DNA of 64,000 nucleotides from Halarcobacter mediterraneus (GCF_004116625.1 NZ_NXIE01000002.1:124001-188000), one strand, 5' to 3'; positions 8,091 through 18,598 are shown, numbered from the stretch's first letter. The notes: a model not told the origin generated them from the sequence alone. Made by a program: numbers and translations.

Positions 8091-9942
8091 AATTATATTT
8101 TTTTATTTTTCCTGTTATTATAAATTCTGCACCATTTTTATATTGATAAGATACTGTTCCAAATAATTGGTGACTTACAATAGTATTAATAAGTTTTAAT
8201 CCTAAAGTTGTTTCAGATACTTGTGAAAACTCTTTGTCCAAACCTTTTCCATTATCTTTAACGACAAGATTTAAAATATTTTCTTCTTTTGTTAACCTAA
8301 TTTTCAATTTTTCATTTTCTTGACCTTTAAATCCATATTTAAAAGCATTTGTAACAAGTTCATTTAAAATTATTCCATAAGGCATAGCTGTCTCAATATT
8401 TAAATCAATATCATCAACTTTAATATCTATTAAAACTCTATTTTCAATATCATAACTTCTTGAAATAGTTTTAACTAAATCTATTACATATTTTCTAAAT
8501 GGTATGTCATTTAAATTTGTAGATTCATACAATTTTCTATGAAGAAGTTCCATAGTATATATTCTTTCTTTAATATCTACTAAAACCTTTTTTACTCTTT
8601 TATCATCTACATCTTCTTCTTGAAGTTCAATTAAGCTGATTGTTAGTGCTAAATTATTCTTTACTCTATGGTGTATCTCTTTTAATAAAATCTCTTTTTC
8701 TTCTAAAGATTTTGAAATTTCTTTCGTTTTTTCTTCAACTTTTTTATCTAAGGTCTCGATACTATTTTCAAAAAAGTCAAGCATGGAGTCAAAAGATTTT
8801 CCTAATACTCCAATATCATCATCTCCTCGAACACTACTTCTTATATTCTTTTTTCCTTGATTCACTAAAAGTGCTGTTTTTGTTAAAGTATCGATATTCT
8901 TTAAAATTCTTCTAAAAAGTAGTATTAAAAGAATAAAACTAATCCCAATAGCTATTAAAGATTCAGGAAGTAAAAACAATAATTTTGCTTTATTCTTCTT
9001 TTCAATCTCTTGCTTATCAATAGTATATATTATAAAAAAAGGTCTTTTAGGATTTCCACTTAAATTAATTATCCAAGTTAAAACATCTTTTAAATTCAAT
9101 TTGTGAGATATAGGTTTATTACTTTTTGAAACCTCAAATACTTCTTTTGTAGTCAAGTTTCCTGTAGAAATATTTCTTATATTTGATAGCATACTAACAT
9201 TATATTTTTCTTTTCTTTTTTCTTTGTCTTCTTCGTAAAAAATTGAATTATCATTTTTATCTAAATTGGGATTTATCCAAACAAAAGTAGTTTTTGTATT
9301 AGAAAGTTCTGAATCAATAATTAAATCTACATGAATATGTTCTTTTAAACTTATTTCAAAAGGCATATGCCCTGGATTTAAATCCCTTGTACTACAGGCT
9401 ATACTTAATAATATATTTTTTATTTTATAATTAAAAAAATAATAGGGCTTAACTCTATAATCTTTTAAACTATTTATATAAACTTCTTTTTTTTGCCATT
9501 TGTTTAAAAGCTTATTGTTATTAAAAGAAAAAAAATCATCTTTTTTTATTTCTTTTATATTCAAGTCATTTGAAGATAGTTTATATGAACACCGTTTTAA
9601 AAATTCAGAATTTTTAAAAAAGTTAATAACTTTATCACTTGAAATATTTTTTTGTAAAGCTAACTCTTTTATTTCATTTTCAATTTTTGTTTTAGATAAC
9701 TCTATTTCAAGTTCTCTTTGCATTTTTAAAGATTTACCAATTATCTTGATTTTTTCTTGTAAAAGCATTAATGATTTTGTGATGTATTCTATCTCATTAT
9801 CTAAAGCTCTTTTCTCAATTTTAGGAACTGATAGAAAGGTTCTAATCAACATAAATACTAATAAAAATATCAAAAAAGATAAAATTACTTTTGTCGAAAA
9901 TGAATACTGATTTATACTAAAAAGTTTAAGAATTCTTTTCAA
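8089..9942 (-). CDS. Membrane sensor histidine kinase, HisKA_2 type
   Basis: 617 residues. TM1 at ~17-37, a long periplasmic sensor region (~40-318, Cache-like in length and placement), TM2 at ~322-345, a HAMP-like linker to ~400, a coiled coil, then the HisKA_2 dimerisation box K-E-I-H-H-R-V-K-N-N (421-430) with His424 as the likely phospho-site, and a HATPase_c domain with NELVTNAFKYG (N box) and DNGKG (G1). Its start overlaps the end of the response-regulator gene by 17 bases, so the two are co-transcribed with the regulator first. The signal is unknown; the divergent RND pump suggests an envelope or toxic-compound stimulus (inference). Confidence 0.88.
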   Translation of the reverse strand: MKRILKLFSINQYSFSTKVILSFLIFLLVFMLIRTFLSVPKIEKRALDNEIEYITKSLMLLQEKIKIIGKSLKMQRELEIELSKTKIENEIKELALQKNISSDKVINFFKNSEFLKRCSYKLSSNDLNIKEIKKDDFFSFNNNKLLNKWQKKEVYINSLKDYRVKPYYFFNYKIKNILLSIACSTRDLNPGHMPFEISLKEHIHVDLIIDSELSNTKTTFVWINPNLDKNDNSIFYEEDKEKRKEKYNVSMLSNIRNISTGNLTTKEVFEVSKSNKPISHKLNLKDVLTWIINLSGNPKRPFFIIYTIDKQEIEKKNKAKLLFLLPESLIAIGISFILLILLFRRILKNIDTLTKTALLVNQGKKNIRSSVRGDDDIGVLGKSFDSMLDFFENSIETLDKKVEEKTKEISKSLEEKEILLKEIHHRVKNNLALTISLIELQEEDVDDKRVKKVLVDIKERIYTMELLHRKLYESTNLNDIPFRKYVIDLVKTISRSYDIENRVLIDIKVDDIDLNIETAMPYGIILNELVTNAFKYGFKGQENEKLKIRLTKEENILNLVVKDNGKGLDKEFSQVSETTLGLKLINTIVSHQLFGTVSYQYKNGAEFIITGKIKKYN

Positions 9943-10660
9943 AAATTACTATCCTATATCCTTCTTCATATAAGTTTTCAAAGGGATTTATTCCAATTTT
10001 ATTTTTAAGTCTATAAATAAGAGACCTTAATTTTGCTAAATCATAAACATCTTCTCTCCAAATAAAATTAAAAATAGAAGTAAAACTCATGACTTTTCCA
10101 GGTTCATTTGTTAAAATTTCAAATAGTTTTTTTTCATTTTTTGTTAATTTAATCATTTTTTCATTAACAAAAAGTTCACAAGTTGTTTTGTTATACACTA
10201 TACTTTCAGAAAGATACAAAAACTTATCTTTTTTCTTATGAAAAAGTTTCTTATTTTTAAAAAAGAACTGATGTTTGTGCATAGCTGTATTTATTGCTAC
10301 TTTTAGTTCTTCTTCTCTGCAAGGTTTGATTAAATATGCATAAGGTTCAGCATCCATAGCTTCATTTAGAATTTTATCATTATAATATGAAGTTAAAAAT
10401 ATAATTGGTATTTGAAAATTTTTCCAAATGTAATTTGCTACGTCAATTCCTGTTTTTGAAGCATTTAAATTTATATCAACAATTGCAATATCTGGATAAT
10501 TGTTTTGAACATGAAGTATAGCATTATCTGGTGTTGAAGCAATACCACTTACACCTAAACCCATTTTTTTTAGTTTAACTTCCATAGCCATAGCTAAAAT
10601 AGGTTCATCTTCTACAATAAGTACATCAAATGTTTTATTAGCAATTAAATTATTTGACAA
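9926..10660 (-). CDS. Response regulator, REC + winged helix
   Basis: 244 residues. Receiver domain with acidic pair Glu17-Asp18, phospho-acceptor Asp62 (AIVDINL), Thr90 and Lys112; a basic linker; and a C-terminal winged-helix DNA-binding domain (~150-240) ending in EEGYRIVIF, typical of OmpR/PhoB proteins. Translation appears to start at TTG 10660 with AAGG seven bases upstream; no in-frame ATG precedes the receiver fold. Partner of the overlapping HisKA_2 kinase. OmpR-type regulators bind direct repeats spaced ~11 bp, and such repeats occur before the divergent efflux operon at 10798-10816, so that operon is a plausible target. Confidence 0.88.
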   Translation of the reverse strand: MSNNLIANKTFDVLIVEDEPILAMAMEVKLKKMGLGVSGIASTPDNAILHVQNNYPDIAIVDINLNASKTGIDVANYIWKNFQIPIIFLTSYYNDKILNEAMDAEPYAYLIKPCREEELKVAINTAMHKHQFFFKNKKLFHKKKDKFLYLSESIVYNKTTCELFVNEKMIKLTKNEKKLFEILTNEPGKVMSFTSIFNFIWREDVYDLAKLRSLIYRLKNKIGINPFENLYEEGYRIVIFEKNS

Positions 10661-10797
10661 ATTGTTACCTTGTATATTTTTTTGATAATAGTACTCAATA
10701 TTGTGTTAAAGTTTTCTTTAAAAATCATTATTCCATCATTTATTTTATTTATAATACTCTCATAAAATTTTCTTTTAAAGTAATATTTTAAATTATA

Positions 10798-10829
10798 TTA
10801 ATATAGCATTAATATTAATATATTAGAAT
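10798..10829 (+). promoter_or_regulatory. Candidate promoter and 11-bp direct repeats before RND operon
   Basis: TTAATATA at 10798 and TTAATATT at 10809 are 11 bp apart, followed 7 bp later by a -10-like TAGAAT (10824-10829). The 11-bp period and closeness to -10 fit OmpR/PhoB-type activation, perhaps by the adjacent regulator. The region is very AT-rich, so chance is a real risk. Confidence 0.35.
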
Positions 10830-10853
10830 TTTGTCCATTAAGTAGGAGTTATA

Positions 10854-12215
10854 ATGAGTATTGTCTTTAAATCAATTTTTATTTTTTTTATTTCTATATT
10901 ATTTATTGCTTGTAGTACGAAAAGACTTGATACTAATATAAAATATCCAAAACTTCCAAAGAATTTCAATCAAAAAGATATATTAATTGAAGAGAAATGG
11001 ATAAAAACACTTAAAGATAAACAACTTTTAGAAATAATAAATAAAGCTTTAAATAATAATTATGAATTAAAACAATTATCCTATGATATAAAAATAAAAG
11101 AGCAAGAACTAATCTCTTCAAATAGTCTATTATTTCCAAGTATTGACTTAAATGCAAGTAGTTCAAAAGATGGAGACTTTAAAGGAGACAATAATCCAAG
11201 TTCTTCAAAAGTTTCTTTAGATTTTCAGTATGAAGTTGATTTATGGAATAAACTTTCAGATTCAAGTAAAGCAAGTAATATGAATCTCCTTGAAACAAAA
11301 GCATTATATAAAGAAGCTAAGCAACAACTTATTACAGATGTAACATTATTATATTATGAAATTATAGAATCAAATAGATTACTTGATTTATATAAGAAGA
11401 ATTTAAAAACAGCAGAAAACTATTATGAGCTAACCCTTTCTAGATATAAACAGGGAATAAGTGAAGCATTAGATACTTTATTAGCTAAAAATAGTATTTA
11501 TTCTCAACAATCAAAAATCACAGATATTAAAAATGTAAAAGCCCAAGCAATTTATAAATTAGAACAACTCTTAGGCGAATATCCAAAAGGCAAGCTTGAT
11601 ATCAATAAAAACTTACCAATACTTAATGAAAATATTAAACTTGGTATACCTTCTGAAATAATTGAAAGAAAGTCTTCTATAGTCGCTTCCTGGAATGCTT
11701 TATTATCAAAAGATTTCACACTTGCATATACCCATAAACAAAGGCTACCTAGCTTAAATATATCTGCTTCTATTGAGAATATTAAAAATGATGGTTTACC
11801 TTCTACTTGGTCTTTAATTTCAGGATTAACTGCTCCTATTTTCAATGCAGGAGAGTTAAAAGCAAAAGAAAAAATTGCATACTTTGAACTAAAAAAAGCT
11901 GAATTTGAGTATTTAAATACTATTTATAGTTCTTTTGTTGAAATTGAAAATTTCATTGAAGAAGAAAAAAATCTAAAAGATGAATTTGAGATTCTAAAAA
12001 ATTCAAATATAAATGCTCAAAAAGCTCTTTCTTTATCTTTTAATCAATACTTAAAAGGATTAGTGGAGTATACAACTGTTTTGAACTTACAAGAAAGCCT
12101 TTATGAAACACAAGCATCATTAATACAAATAAAAAAATCACTTATTGAAAATAAAATAAATCTTCACAAAGCATTAGGTGGAGATTTTTTGTCTAAAGAA
12201 GAATCTAAGGAGTAA
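10854..12215 (+). CDS. TolC-like outer membrane efflux lipoprotein (NodT family)
   Basis: 453 residues. N-terminal lipoprotein signal with lipobox I-A-C (Cys20), then two outer-membrane efflux (OEP) repeats of long amphipathic helices, each starting from a KAL-x-NN-like segment (~53-70 and ~260 on). NodT-type proteins form trimeric outer-membrane channels for RND pumps. It is the first gene of a three-gene efflux operon: six bases separate it from the adaptor gene. TAGGAG lies seven bases before ATG 10854. Substrate unknown. Confidence 0.88.
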   Translation: MSIVFKSIFIFFISILFIACSTKRLDTNIKYPKLPKNFNQKDILIEEKWIKTLKDKQLLEIINKALNNNYELKQLSYDIKIKEQELISSNSLLFPSIDLNASSSKDGDFKGDNNPSSSKVSLDFQYEVDLWNKLSDSSKASNMNLLETKALYKEAKQQLITDVTLLYYEIIESNRLLDLYKKNLKTAENYYELTLSRYKQGISEALDTLLAKNSIYSQQSKITDIKNVKAQAIYKLEQLLGEYPKGKLDINKNLPILNENIKLGIPSEIIERKSSIVASWNALLSKDFTLAYTHKQRLPSLNISASIENIKNDGLPSTWSLISGLTAPIFNAGELKAKEKIAYFELKKAEFEYLNTIYSSFVEIENFIEEEKNLKDEFEILKNSNINAQKALSLSFNQYLKGLVEYTTVLNLQESLYETQASLIQIKKSLIENKINLHKALGGDFLSKEESKE

Positions 12216-12221
12216 AAAATT

Positions 12222-13337
12222 ATGAAAAAATCTTTAAAACTATTAATACCCTTTATTATAATTATATTAACAATTCTTATAGTATATATAATATTTACAA
12301 ATCCACCAAAAGCAAGAACCCAAACTCCTAAAAATTCAAAAGTAGAAGTTGAAATACAAAAACTTAAGTACAAAAACTTTCTAGTTAAACTTGATAGTTT
12401 TGGAACAGCACAAGCTGAAACACAAAGTACTTTAAGTTCGCAAGTTTCAGGTAAAATTATTTATGTAAATGAAAATTTTAAAAATGGAGGTTTCTTTAAA
12501 AATAAAGAACTTTTAGTTCAAATTGAAGATACTGATTATAAAGCAGATGTAAAAATAGCACAGGCTGAACTTTTATTAGCTAAACAAGCTTTATTGGAAG
12601 AAGAAGCAAAAGCTAAACAAGCAAAAGAAGATTGGGAAAAATTTAATATAAATGAAGAACCAAATAGTTTAGTATTAAGAATTCCTCAACTTGAATCAGC
12701 AAAAGCAAATGTAATTGCAGCACAAGCTAATTTAGAAAAAGCAAAACTAAATTTACAAAGAACTAAAATTCTTGCTCCTTATAAAGGAAGAGTTATTGAA
12801 AAAAATATTTCAATCGCTCAAGTAATAGCAAATAATGAACAAATAGGAACTATCTTTTCAAATTCTGCCATAGAAATTAGACTACCAATAAAAAATAAAG
12901 ATTTAAAATTGATAGATATTAATAAAAATAATAAAGTAGTTTTTATATCTGAAACTTCGAAAGAACAATACAATGGAAAAATTGTAAGAAGTGAAAGTAC
13001 AATAGATTCAAATACTAAACAATTATATTTAATAGCTAAAATAAAAGATAATAATGAAAAAATAAAAATTGGAGAATATCTATCAGCAAAAATTGAAGCA
13101 AAAGAACTAAAAAATGTAATTATTATTCCTAATGATTCTATTTATCAAAGTTCTTATGTATATTTAGAAAAAAATGGTATGTTACTTAGAAAAGATATTG
13201 AAATACTTTGGCAAGATGATAAAAATAGTTTGATTCAAAAAGGTTTAAAACAAGGAGATCATCTAGTTTTAACCACCTTAGGACAAGTTAGTTCAGGAAC
13301 AAAAGTAAAAGTACTAAATCAAAAAGGCGAAAAATAA
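12222..13337 (+). CDS. RND efflux periplasmic adaptor (HlyD/AcrA family)
   Basis: 371 residues: one N-terminal membrane anchor (~5-26), a lipoyl-like half-motif (SGKIIYVNENFKNGGFF, ~70-87), a coiled-coil hairpin (~100-175), the second lipoyl half (LAPYKGRVIEKNI, ~185-197) and beta-barrel/membrane-proximal domains. It links the inner-membrane pump to the outer channel. Its stop overlaps the pump ATG (TAATGA arrangement at 13337), so pump and adaptor are coupled. Confidence 0.88.
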   Translation: MKKSLKLLIPFIIIILTILIVYIIFTNPPKARTQTPKNSKVEVEIQKLKYKNFLVKLDSFGTAQAETQSTLSSQVSGKIIYVNENFKNGGFFKNKELLVQIEDTDYKADVKIAQAELLLAKQALLEEEAKAKQAKEDWEKFNINEEPNSLVLRIPQLESAKANVIAAQANLEKAKLNLQRTKILAPYKGRVIEKNISIAQVIANNEQIGTIFSNSAIEIRLPIKNKDLKLIDINKNNKVVFISETSKEQYNGKIVRSESTIDSNTKQLYLIAKIKDNNEKIKIGEYLSAKIEAKELKNVIIIPNDSIYQSSYVYLEKNGMLLRKDIEILWQDDKNSLIQKGLKQGDHLVLTTLGQVSSGTKVKVLNQKGEK

Positions 13338-16300
13338 TGATTGCTTGGTTTGCAAAAAATAGTGTCGCAGCAAACCTACTTATGGTTACAATTGTTGTAT
13401 TTGGACTATTCTCTTTATTTAAATTAATTCCTTTAGAAATATTCCCTTCTTTTGAAAAAGATGAAGTAACTATAAATATGACATTAAAAGGTGCTACACC
13501 CGAGGATGTTGAACAAGGTCTTACAATTAGGATAGAGGAGTCTATTGCTGATTTGGAAGGAATTAAACAAATAAAAAGTACTTCATCTGAAGGAAAAGCC
13601 ACAGTAAATGCAGAAATTGCAAAAGGTTATGACCCTAAAGATTTATTAGCAGAAATTAAAAATAGAGTTGATGCAATAAATACCTTTCCTGAAGATGCAG
13701 AAAAAGCTATTATTGAAAAAACCCTTAGAAAAAGAGAAGTTATAGTTGTAACACTTTCAAGTGATTATGAAGAAAAAGAAATAAGAGAATATGCTCAAGA
13801 TATTAGAGATAACATTGTACAACTACCTGGAGTTACACAAGCTGAATTAAGTGGAGTAAGAGACTATGAAATTAGTGTAGAAGTTTCTCAAGATACTTTA
13901 TTACAATATGATTTAACTATAAATGATATTTCTGAAGCTATTTCAAATTCAAGTATTGATTTATCAGCAGGAAACTTAAAAACTACTGGTGGAGATATTT
14001 TAGTAAGACTAAAAGGTCAAGCTTATACAAAAGATGAATTTGAATCAATTATTGTGAAAACAAATAGTGATGGTTCAATAATTAGATTAAAAGATATTGC
14101 CACTATCATTGATGGCTTTGAAGAAACTCCTCTTAGAAGTAGACTAAATGGTAAAAACTCTGTTTTTATTGATGTTTATCGTGTAGGAAATGAAAGTGCT
14201 ATTGAAGTAGCAGATACAGTAAAAAGATTTATAGAAGAAAAACAACTATCTCTACCTTATGGCTTTGAACTTAGCTATTGGGATGATGATTCCTTGATTG
14301 TAAAAAATAGATTATCAATTTTATTAAGTAATGCTGTACAAGGAAGTATTTTAATTATAGTTTTATTAACCCTATTTTTAAGACCTGCCATTGCATTTTG
14401 GGTCTTCTTAGGAATTCCAGTATCTTTTGCTGGAGCTTTTTTTATAATGCCTGTATTTGATGTAACTTTAAATACTTTAAGCCTTTTTGGCTTTATTTTA
14501 GTTCTAGGTATAGTTGTTGATGATGCAATTGTTACAGGAGAAAATATCTATACCCATTTAAAAAATTCTGAATCAGGAGAAATGGCTGCAATTCAAGGAA
14601 CTAAAGAAATTGCAAGACCAGTAACTTTTGGTATTTTAACAACTATTGCAGCATTTGCACCTCTTGCTTTTGTAGAAGGAGATAGAAGTACTTTATTTAC
14701 CCAAATTCCTTATGTAGTAATCCCCGTATTAATTTTTTCTCTTATTGAATCAAAATTTATTTTGCCAGCCCATTTAAAACATATAAAACTAAGAGAAGAG
14801 AAAAGTAAAACTTCAAAACTTGAAGAACTCCAACATAAATTTGCAGATGGCTTTGAAAGAGTAATTTTAAAATACTATAAGCCAATTTTAAACTTAGCAA
14901 TAAATAATAAATTTATAACTATAAGTATCTTTACATCTATTTTAACATTAATCATAGCTCTTATATTAGGTGGTTGGACAAAATTTATTTTCTTCCCTAG
15001 AGTTCCTAGTGAAACAATTGGAGTGAATTTAACAATGCCTACAGGAACACCTTTTGAAGTTACAAATAAACATATAATTCATTTAACAAATACAGCTGAA
15101 AAACTAAAAGAAAAATATAAAAATACTAATACAAATGAAAGTGTTATAAAAAATATTATGACTCAAACAGGAGGAAGAGGAGGAGTTAGTAATGAAGGAC
15201 GGGTTCAATTTGAAATAACTCCCCCTGAAAAAAGAGAGATAAAAGTAACTTCTGCCCAATTAGCTAGAGAATGGAGACAACTATCAGGAGCAATTATTGG
15301 AGCTGAGAATGTAGAATTCAGATCAGAAAGAGGAAGAGGAGGAGATCCAATAGATATCCAACTAGTAGGTTCTTCTATGCAAACTCTAAGTACTGTTGCA
15401 AATGAAATAAAAAAATACTTACAAAATTTTGAAACAGTCTTTGATATAAGTGATTCCTTATCAGATGGAAAAGAAGAATTAAAAATTGAACTTACTAAAC
15501 AAGGAAAACTTTTAGGTATAACAAAACAAGAAATCTCTCAACAAGTACGAGCTGCAATTTATGGGATTGAAGTACAAAGTATTCAAAGAGGTAGGGATGA
15601 TGTAAAAGTAATGATAAGATTTCCAAAAGAAGATAGAAAATCTATTGCAAACCTTAATGAACTTATTATTACAACAAAAAATGATGATAAAATTCCTTTA
15701 AGTAATATTGCTACATTAGTACCAAACAAAGGTCCATCAGCTATAAATAGAACAGATAGATTTAGAACTATAAATGTTACAGCCGATATAGATAAAGTAA
15801 ATACAAATATGTTTGCACTACAAAGTGATTTATCAGCTTATATAGATACTTTACTAACAAAATATCCAGGAGTAAAATACAGTTTTGAAGGAGAACAAAA
15901 GGAACAAGCAGAAACCTTTGATTCTTTACTTTATTCACTTATATTTGCAGTTTTTGCTATATATGTTTTACTTGCTATTCCTTTTAAATCTTATGTACAA
16001 CCTATTATTGTAATGAGTGTTATTCCTTTTGGAATCATTGGAGCTGTTGTTGGGCATTGGATTTTAGGTATGGATTTAACTGTTTTAAGTTTCATGGGGA
16101 TGTTAGCTTTAATGGGAGTTTTAGTAAATGATTCTTTAGTTTTAGTTGATTATATAAATAAAAAATATGAAGAAACAAAAGATATACTAGAAGCAGTATT
16201 AACAGCAGGGGTTGCAAGATTTAGACCTGTAATGCTTACAAGTTTAACAACATTTATAGGATTAATGCCTTTACTATTTGATGAATCAACAAGTGCACAA

Positions 16301-16423
16301 TTTCTTGTGCCTATGGCTATTTCATTAGGTTTTGGTATTTTATTTGCTACTTTTACTACACTAATTTTAGTACCAGTGCACTACTTATTAGTACATAATT
16401 TAATTAAATCTTTAAAAGAATAA
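13337..16423 (+). CDS. RND efflux pump, AcrB/HAE family
   Basis: 1028 residues, the usual length for AcrB-like pumps, with 12 membrane helices in two halves and two large periplasmic loops. TM4 carries G-I-V-V-D-D-A-I-V, whose paired Asp form the proton relay; the second half carries MGVLVNDSLVLVDY. Starts MIAWFAKNSVAANLLM, as in the divergent proteobacterial AcrB-like group that lacks clear drug assignments. Driven by proton import, it would expel hydrophobic or toxic compounds through the upstream adaptor and NodT channel. The kinase/regulator pair transcribed away from this operon may control it. Confidence 0.9.
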   Translation: MIAWFAKNSVAANLLMVTIVVFGLFSLFKLIPLEIFPSFEKDEVTINMTLKGATPEDVEQGLTIRIEESIADLEGIKQIKSTSSEGKATVNAEIAKGYDPKDLLAEIKNRVDAINTFPEDAEKAIIEKTLRKREVIVVTLSSDYEEKEIREYAQDIRDNIVQLPGVTQAELSGVRDYEISVEVSQDTLLQYDLTINDISEAISNSSIDLSAGNLKTTGGDILVRLKGQAYTKDEFESIIVKTNSDGSIIRLKDIATIIDGFEETPLRSRLNGKNSVFIDVYRVGNESAIEVADTVKRFIEEKQLSLPYGFELSYWDDDSLIVKNRLSILLSNAVQGSILIIVLLTLFLRPAIAFWVFLGIPVSFAGAFFIMPVFDVTLNTLSLFGFILVLGIVVDDAIVTGENIYTHLKNSESGEMAAIQGTKEIARPVTFGILTTIAAFAPLAFVEGDRSTLFTQIPYVVIPVLIFSLIESKFILPAHLKHIKLREEKSKTSKLEELQHKFADGFERVILKYYKPILNLAINNKFITISIFTSILTLIIALILGGWTKFIFFPRVPSETIGVNLTMPTGTPFEVTNKHIIHLTNTAEKLKEKYKNTNTNESVIKNIMTQTGGRGGVSNEGRVQFEITPPEKREIKVTSAQLAREWRQLSGAIIGAENVEFRSERGRGGDPIDIQLVGSSMQTLSTVANEIKKYLQNFETVFDISDSLSDGKEELKIELTKQGKLLGITKQEISQQVRAAIYGIEVQSIQRGRDDVKVMIRFPKEDRKSIANLNELIITTKNDDKIPLSNIATLVPNKGPSAINRTDRFRTINVTADIDKVNTNMFALQSDLSAYIDTLLTKYPGVKYSFEGEQKEQAETFDSLLYSLIFAVFAIYVLLAIPFKSYVQPIIVMSVIPFGIIGAVVGHWILGMDLTVLSFMGMLALMGVLVNDSLVLVDYINKKYEETKDILEAVLTAGVARFRPVMLTSLTTFIGLMPLLFDESTSAQFLVPMAISLGFGILFATFTTLILVPVHYLLVHNLIKSLKE

Positions 16424-16450
16424 AATATTATTTATCTTTATTCTTTTAAA
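16411..16450 (+). terminator. Terminator of RND operon
   Basis: A perfect 14-bp stem (TTTAAAAGAATAAA and its complement) with a 12-base loop encloses the pump stop codon. The trailing U tract is weak, so it may act as a 3'-end stabiliser as well. Confidence 0.6.
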
Positions 16451-16456
16451 TGATTT

Positions 16457-16471
16457 TAATACTAATTATCA
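16457..16471. promoter_or_regulatory. Fur-box-like operator before TonB receptor 1
   Basis: TAATACT-A-ATTATCA matches the 7-1-7 Fur consensus TGATAAT-N-ATTATCA at 12 of 14 positions. It lies just upstream of the T-rich promoter at 16477-16508. Confidence 0.65.
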
Positions 16472-16476
16472 TAAAT

Positions 16477-16508
16477 ATCATTTTTTAGTCATTTTTTATT
16501 ATTACAAT
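16477..16508 (+). promoter_or_regulatory. T-rich promoter of TonB receptor 1
   Basis: A T-rich stretch of two ATTTTTT runs is followed by TACAAT (16503-16508) as -10, the usual Campylobacterota vegetative promoter form. Nearly the same block precedes receptor 2 at 18676-18707 and, more loosely, receptor 3 and the DUF3649 gene. Confidence 0.55.
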
Positions 16509-16540
16509 ACTCTTACTAAAACTTTTAAGGAGAGTTATTT

Positions 16541-18598
16541 ATGAGAATAAGAAGAAGTCTACTTTCATTAGCTGTTATTACTTTAAGTGCAAACTTATTT
16601 GCAACTGATAATGTGAAAGAATTAAGTGAAGTAACTGTTACAACTGCTGCAGGTCACCAGCAATTGGTAAAAGATGCTTCAGCTTCAATCACTGTATTAA
16701 CTGCTGATAAATTAAATGAAAAGTCATATACAAGTATAACTGATGCTATTAAAAATGTTCCCGGATTATATATAACACATGAGTATGGTAGTAGTGGAAG
16801 TTCTGAAGGTATTTCTATTAGAGGAATGTCAGAAATGGAAACACTATACTTAATCAATGGAAGACCAGTTACAAATGGAAGAGATTTTGGTAGAGCAGCA
16901 GGAACTGCAGGGCAAGCTACAGGACTAAATAGTATGTTACCTCCAATTTCAATGATTGAAAGAATAGAAATAGTTAGAGGTCCAGCTTCATCTTTATATG
17001 GTTCAAATGCATTAGGTGGAGTAATAAATATCATTACTAAAAAAGGTACAAAAGAATGGACAGGAAGTTTTAATATAGAATATCTATTGCCTGCGTCAAA
17101 TAATGATATTAGTGATAAAAAAGTTGCATCAAATGCATTTATTCAAGGTCCATTAATAGATGACCTTTTAGGCTTACAATTAAATGTATCAAATACTAAA
17201 ACAGATGGTGGTGGAGTTCAAGTACAGACAAATAGTAGAACTGGCGAAGAAGAAGAAAGAATTGTAAATGGTAAAGAAGTTAGATCAGTTACTGGAAAGT
17301 TTATACTTACACCGAATGAAAACAATGAAATAAGTCTTGGATATAATCATGTAGAACAAGAAGCCGTACTAGCAGCAGGTTCAACAAGTAATACAAATCC
17401 ATATACAAAAGATATCTATACTATCACTCATGATGGAAGATATGGTAATCTTACAACAAATACATACTTTCAAAGTGAAGAATTAGAAAGAAACCAAACA
17501 AATAGAGATGGCTCAACAAAAATAGTTTTTGCTAAAAACAATATTTTTAATAACCAGTCTAATTATGTTCTGGGTGAACATGTATTAACTTTTGGAGGGC
17601 AATATAAAACTGAAGAATTTGAAGACCCCGGACAGAAACTAGTAAATATAGATAGATGGTTAGCAGCAGTTTTTACTGAAGCGGAATGGAGTTTATTTGA
17701 TGATTTACTACTTACAACAGGACTAAGATACAATGATGATGAGTTATTTAGTGGTCATTTATCTCCAAGAGTTTATGGGGTTTATCATTTAACAGATAAT
17801 TGGACTTTAAAAGGTGGAGTTACAACAGGATATTCTCAACCAACAATTTCATCTGCAACAGAAGGATGGACACAACCTTATGGAGGAGGATTATGGTTAG
17901 GAAATCCAGATTTAAATCCAGAAGAAAGTATAAATTATGAGGCAGGACTTCACTATGAGAATAGAGAGTTAGGATTAGTTGGAAGTATTGTTTTCTTTCA
18001 AACAGATTATGAGAATAAAATTGTAGCAAATAGAGTTTGTACACCTGACAGCCTTGGTGATAATTATTCAGGTTGTGAACAGTGGGGAGCTTCACCAACA
18101 AATCCATTTGTAAATGAGTATAGAAATATTGCTGATGCCCAAATGAAAGGTATAGAGCTTGCAGGTAACTATGATATCTTAGATAACTTACAAACAGGGA
18201 TTAGTTATACTTACACAAAATCTGAGATAAAAGAAGCAGTATTTGATAAAGGTACAGATAGAGAAATCGACCTTTCAGGTCAACCTTTAAATAAAACTCC
18301 AAAACATATGTTTAATTTTACTTTAGATTACCAACCAACTTCAAAGTGGAATTTATGGGGACAATTTAACTATAGAGGAAAATCTTCAGAATATTTAACC
18401 TTTGACCATGGTACACAAGTAAAACCTGAAACTCCAGCTTATAGTACGGCTGATTTAGGAATTGTATATAAAGCAACAGACGCCTTAACTCTTAAAGCAG
18501 GAGTATACAATGTTGCAAATAAACAAATTACAAATGCAGACTATGGAGTAACACTTGATGGAAGAAGATATAATTTTGCTCTAAATTATAACTTTTAA
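16541..18598 (+). CDS. TonB-dependent outer membrane receptor 1 (CirA/FepA type)
   Basis: 685 residues: signal peptide (~1-21), TonB-box-like segment LSEVTVTTA (~27-35), plug domain (~40-165) with SIRGM and the IERIEIVRGPASSLYG-to-GGVINIITKK block, then a beta-barrel ending in aromatic Phe (YNF). This is the siderophore-receptor class (colicin I receptor/FepA-like), importing ferric chelates with TonB-ExbBD energy. First of three tandem paralogues; AAGGAG six bases before ATG 16541; preceded by a Fur-like box, so iron repression is likely. The plug has an insert around residues 105-128 (RAAGTAGQATGL) not seen in its two neighbours. Specific ligand unknown. Confidence 0.9.
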   Translation: MRIRRSLLSLAVITLSANLFATDNVKELSEVTVTTAAGHQQLVKDASASITVLTADKLNEKSYTSITDAIKNVPGLYITHEYGSSGSSEGISIRGMSEMETLYLINGRPVTNGRDFGRAAGTAGQATGLNSMLPPISMIERIEIVRGPASSLYGSNALGGVINIITKKGTKEWTGSFNIEYLLPASNNDISDKKVASNAFIQGPLIDDLLGLQLNVSNTKTDGGGVQVQTNSRTGEEEERIVNGKEVRSVTGKFILTPNENNEISLGYNHVEQEAVLAAGSTSNTNPYTKDIYTITHDGRYGNLTTNTYFQSEELERNQTNRDGSTKIVFAKNNIFNNQSNYVLGEHVLTFGGQYKTEEFEDPGQKLVNIDRWLAAVFTEAEWSLFDDLLLTTGLRYNDDELFSGHLSPRVYGVYHLTDNWTLKGGVTTGYSQPTISSATEGWTQPYGGGLWLGNPDLNPEESINYEAGLHYENRELGLVGSIVFFQTDYENKIVANRVCTPDSLGDNYSGCEQWGASPTNPFVNEYRNIADAQMKGIELAGNYDILDNLQTGISYTYTKSEIKEAVFDKGTDREIDLSGQPLNKTPKHMFNFTLDYQPTSKWNLWGQFNYRGKSSEYLTFDHGTQVKPETPAYSTADLGIVYKATDALTLKAGVYNVANKQITNADYGVTLDGRRYNFALNYNF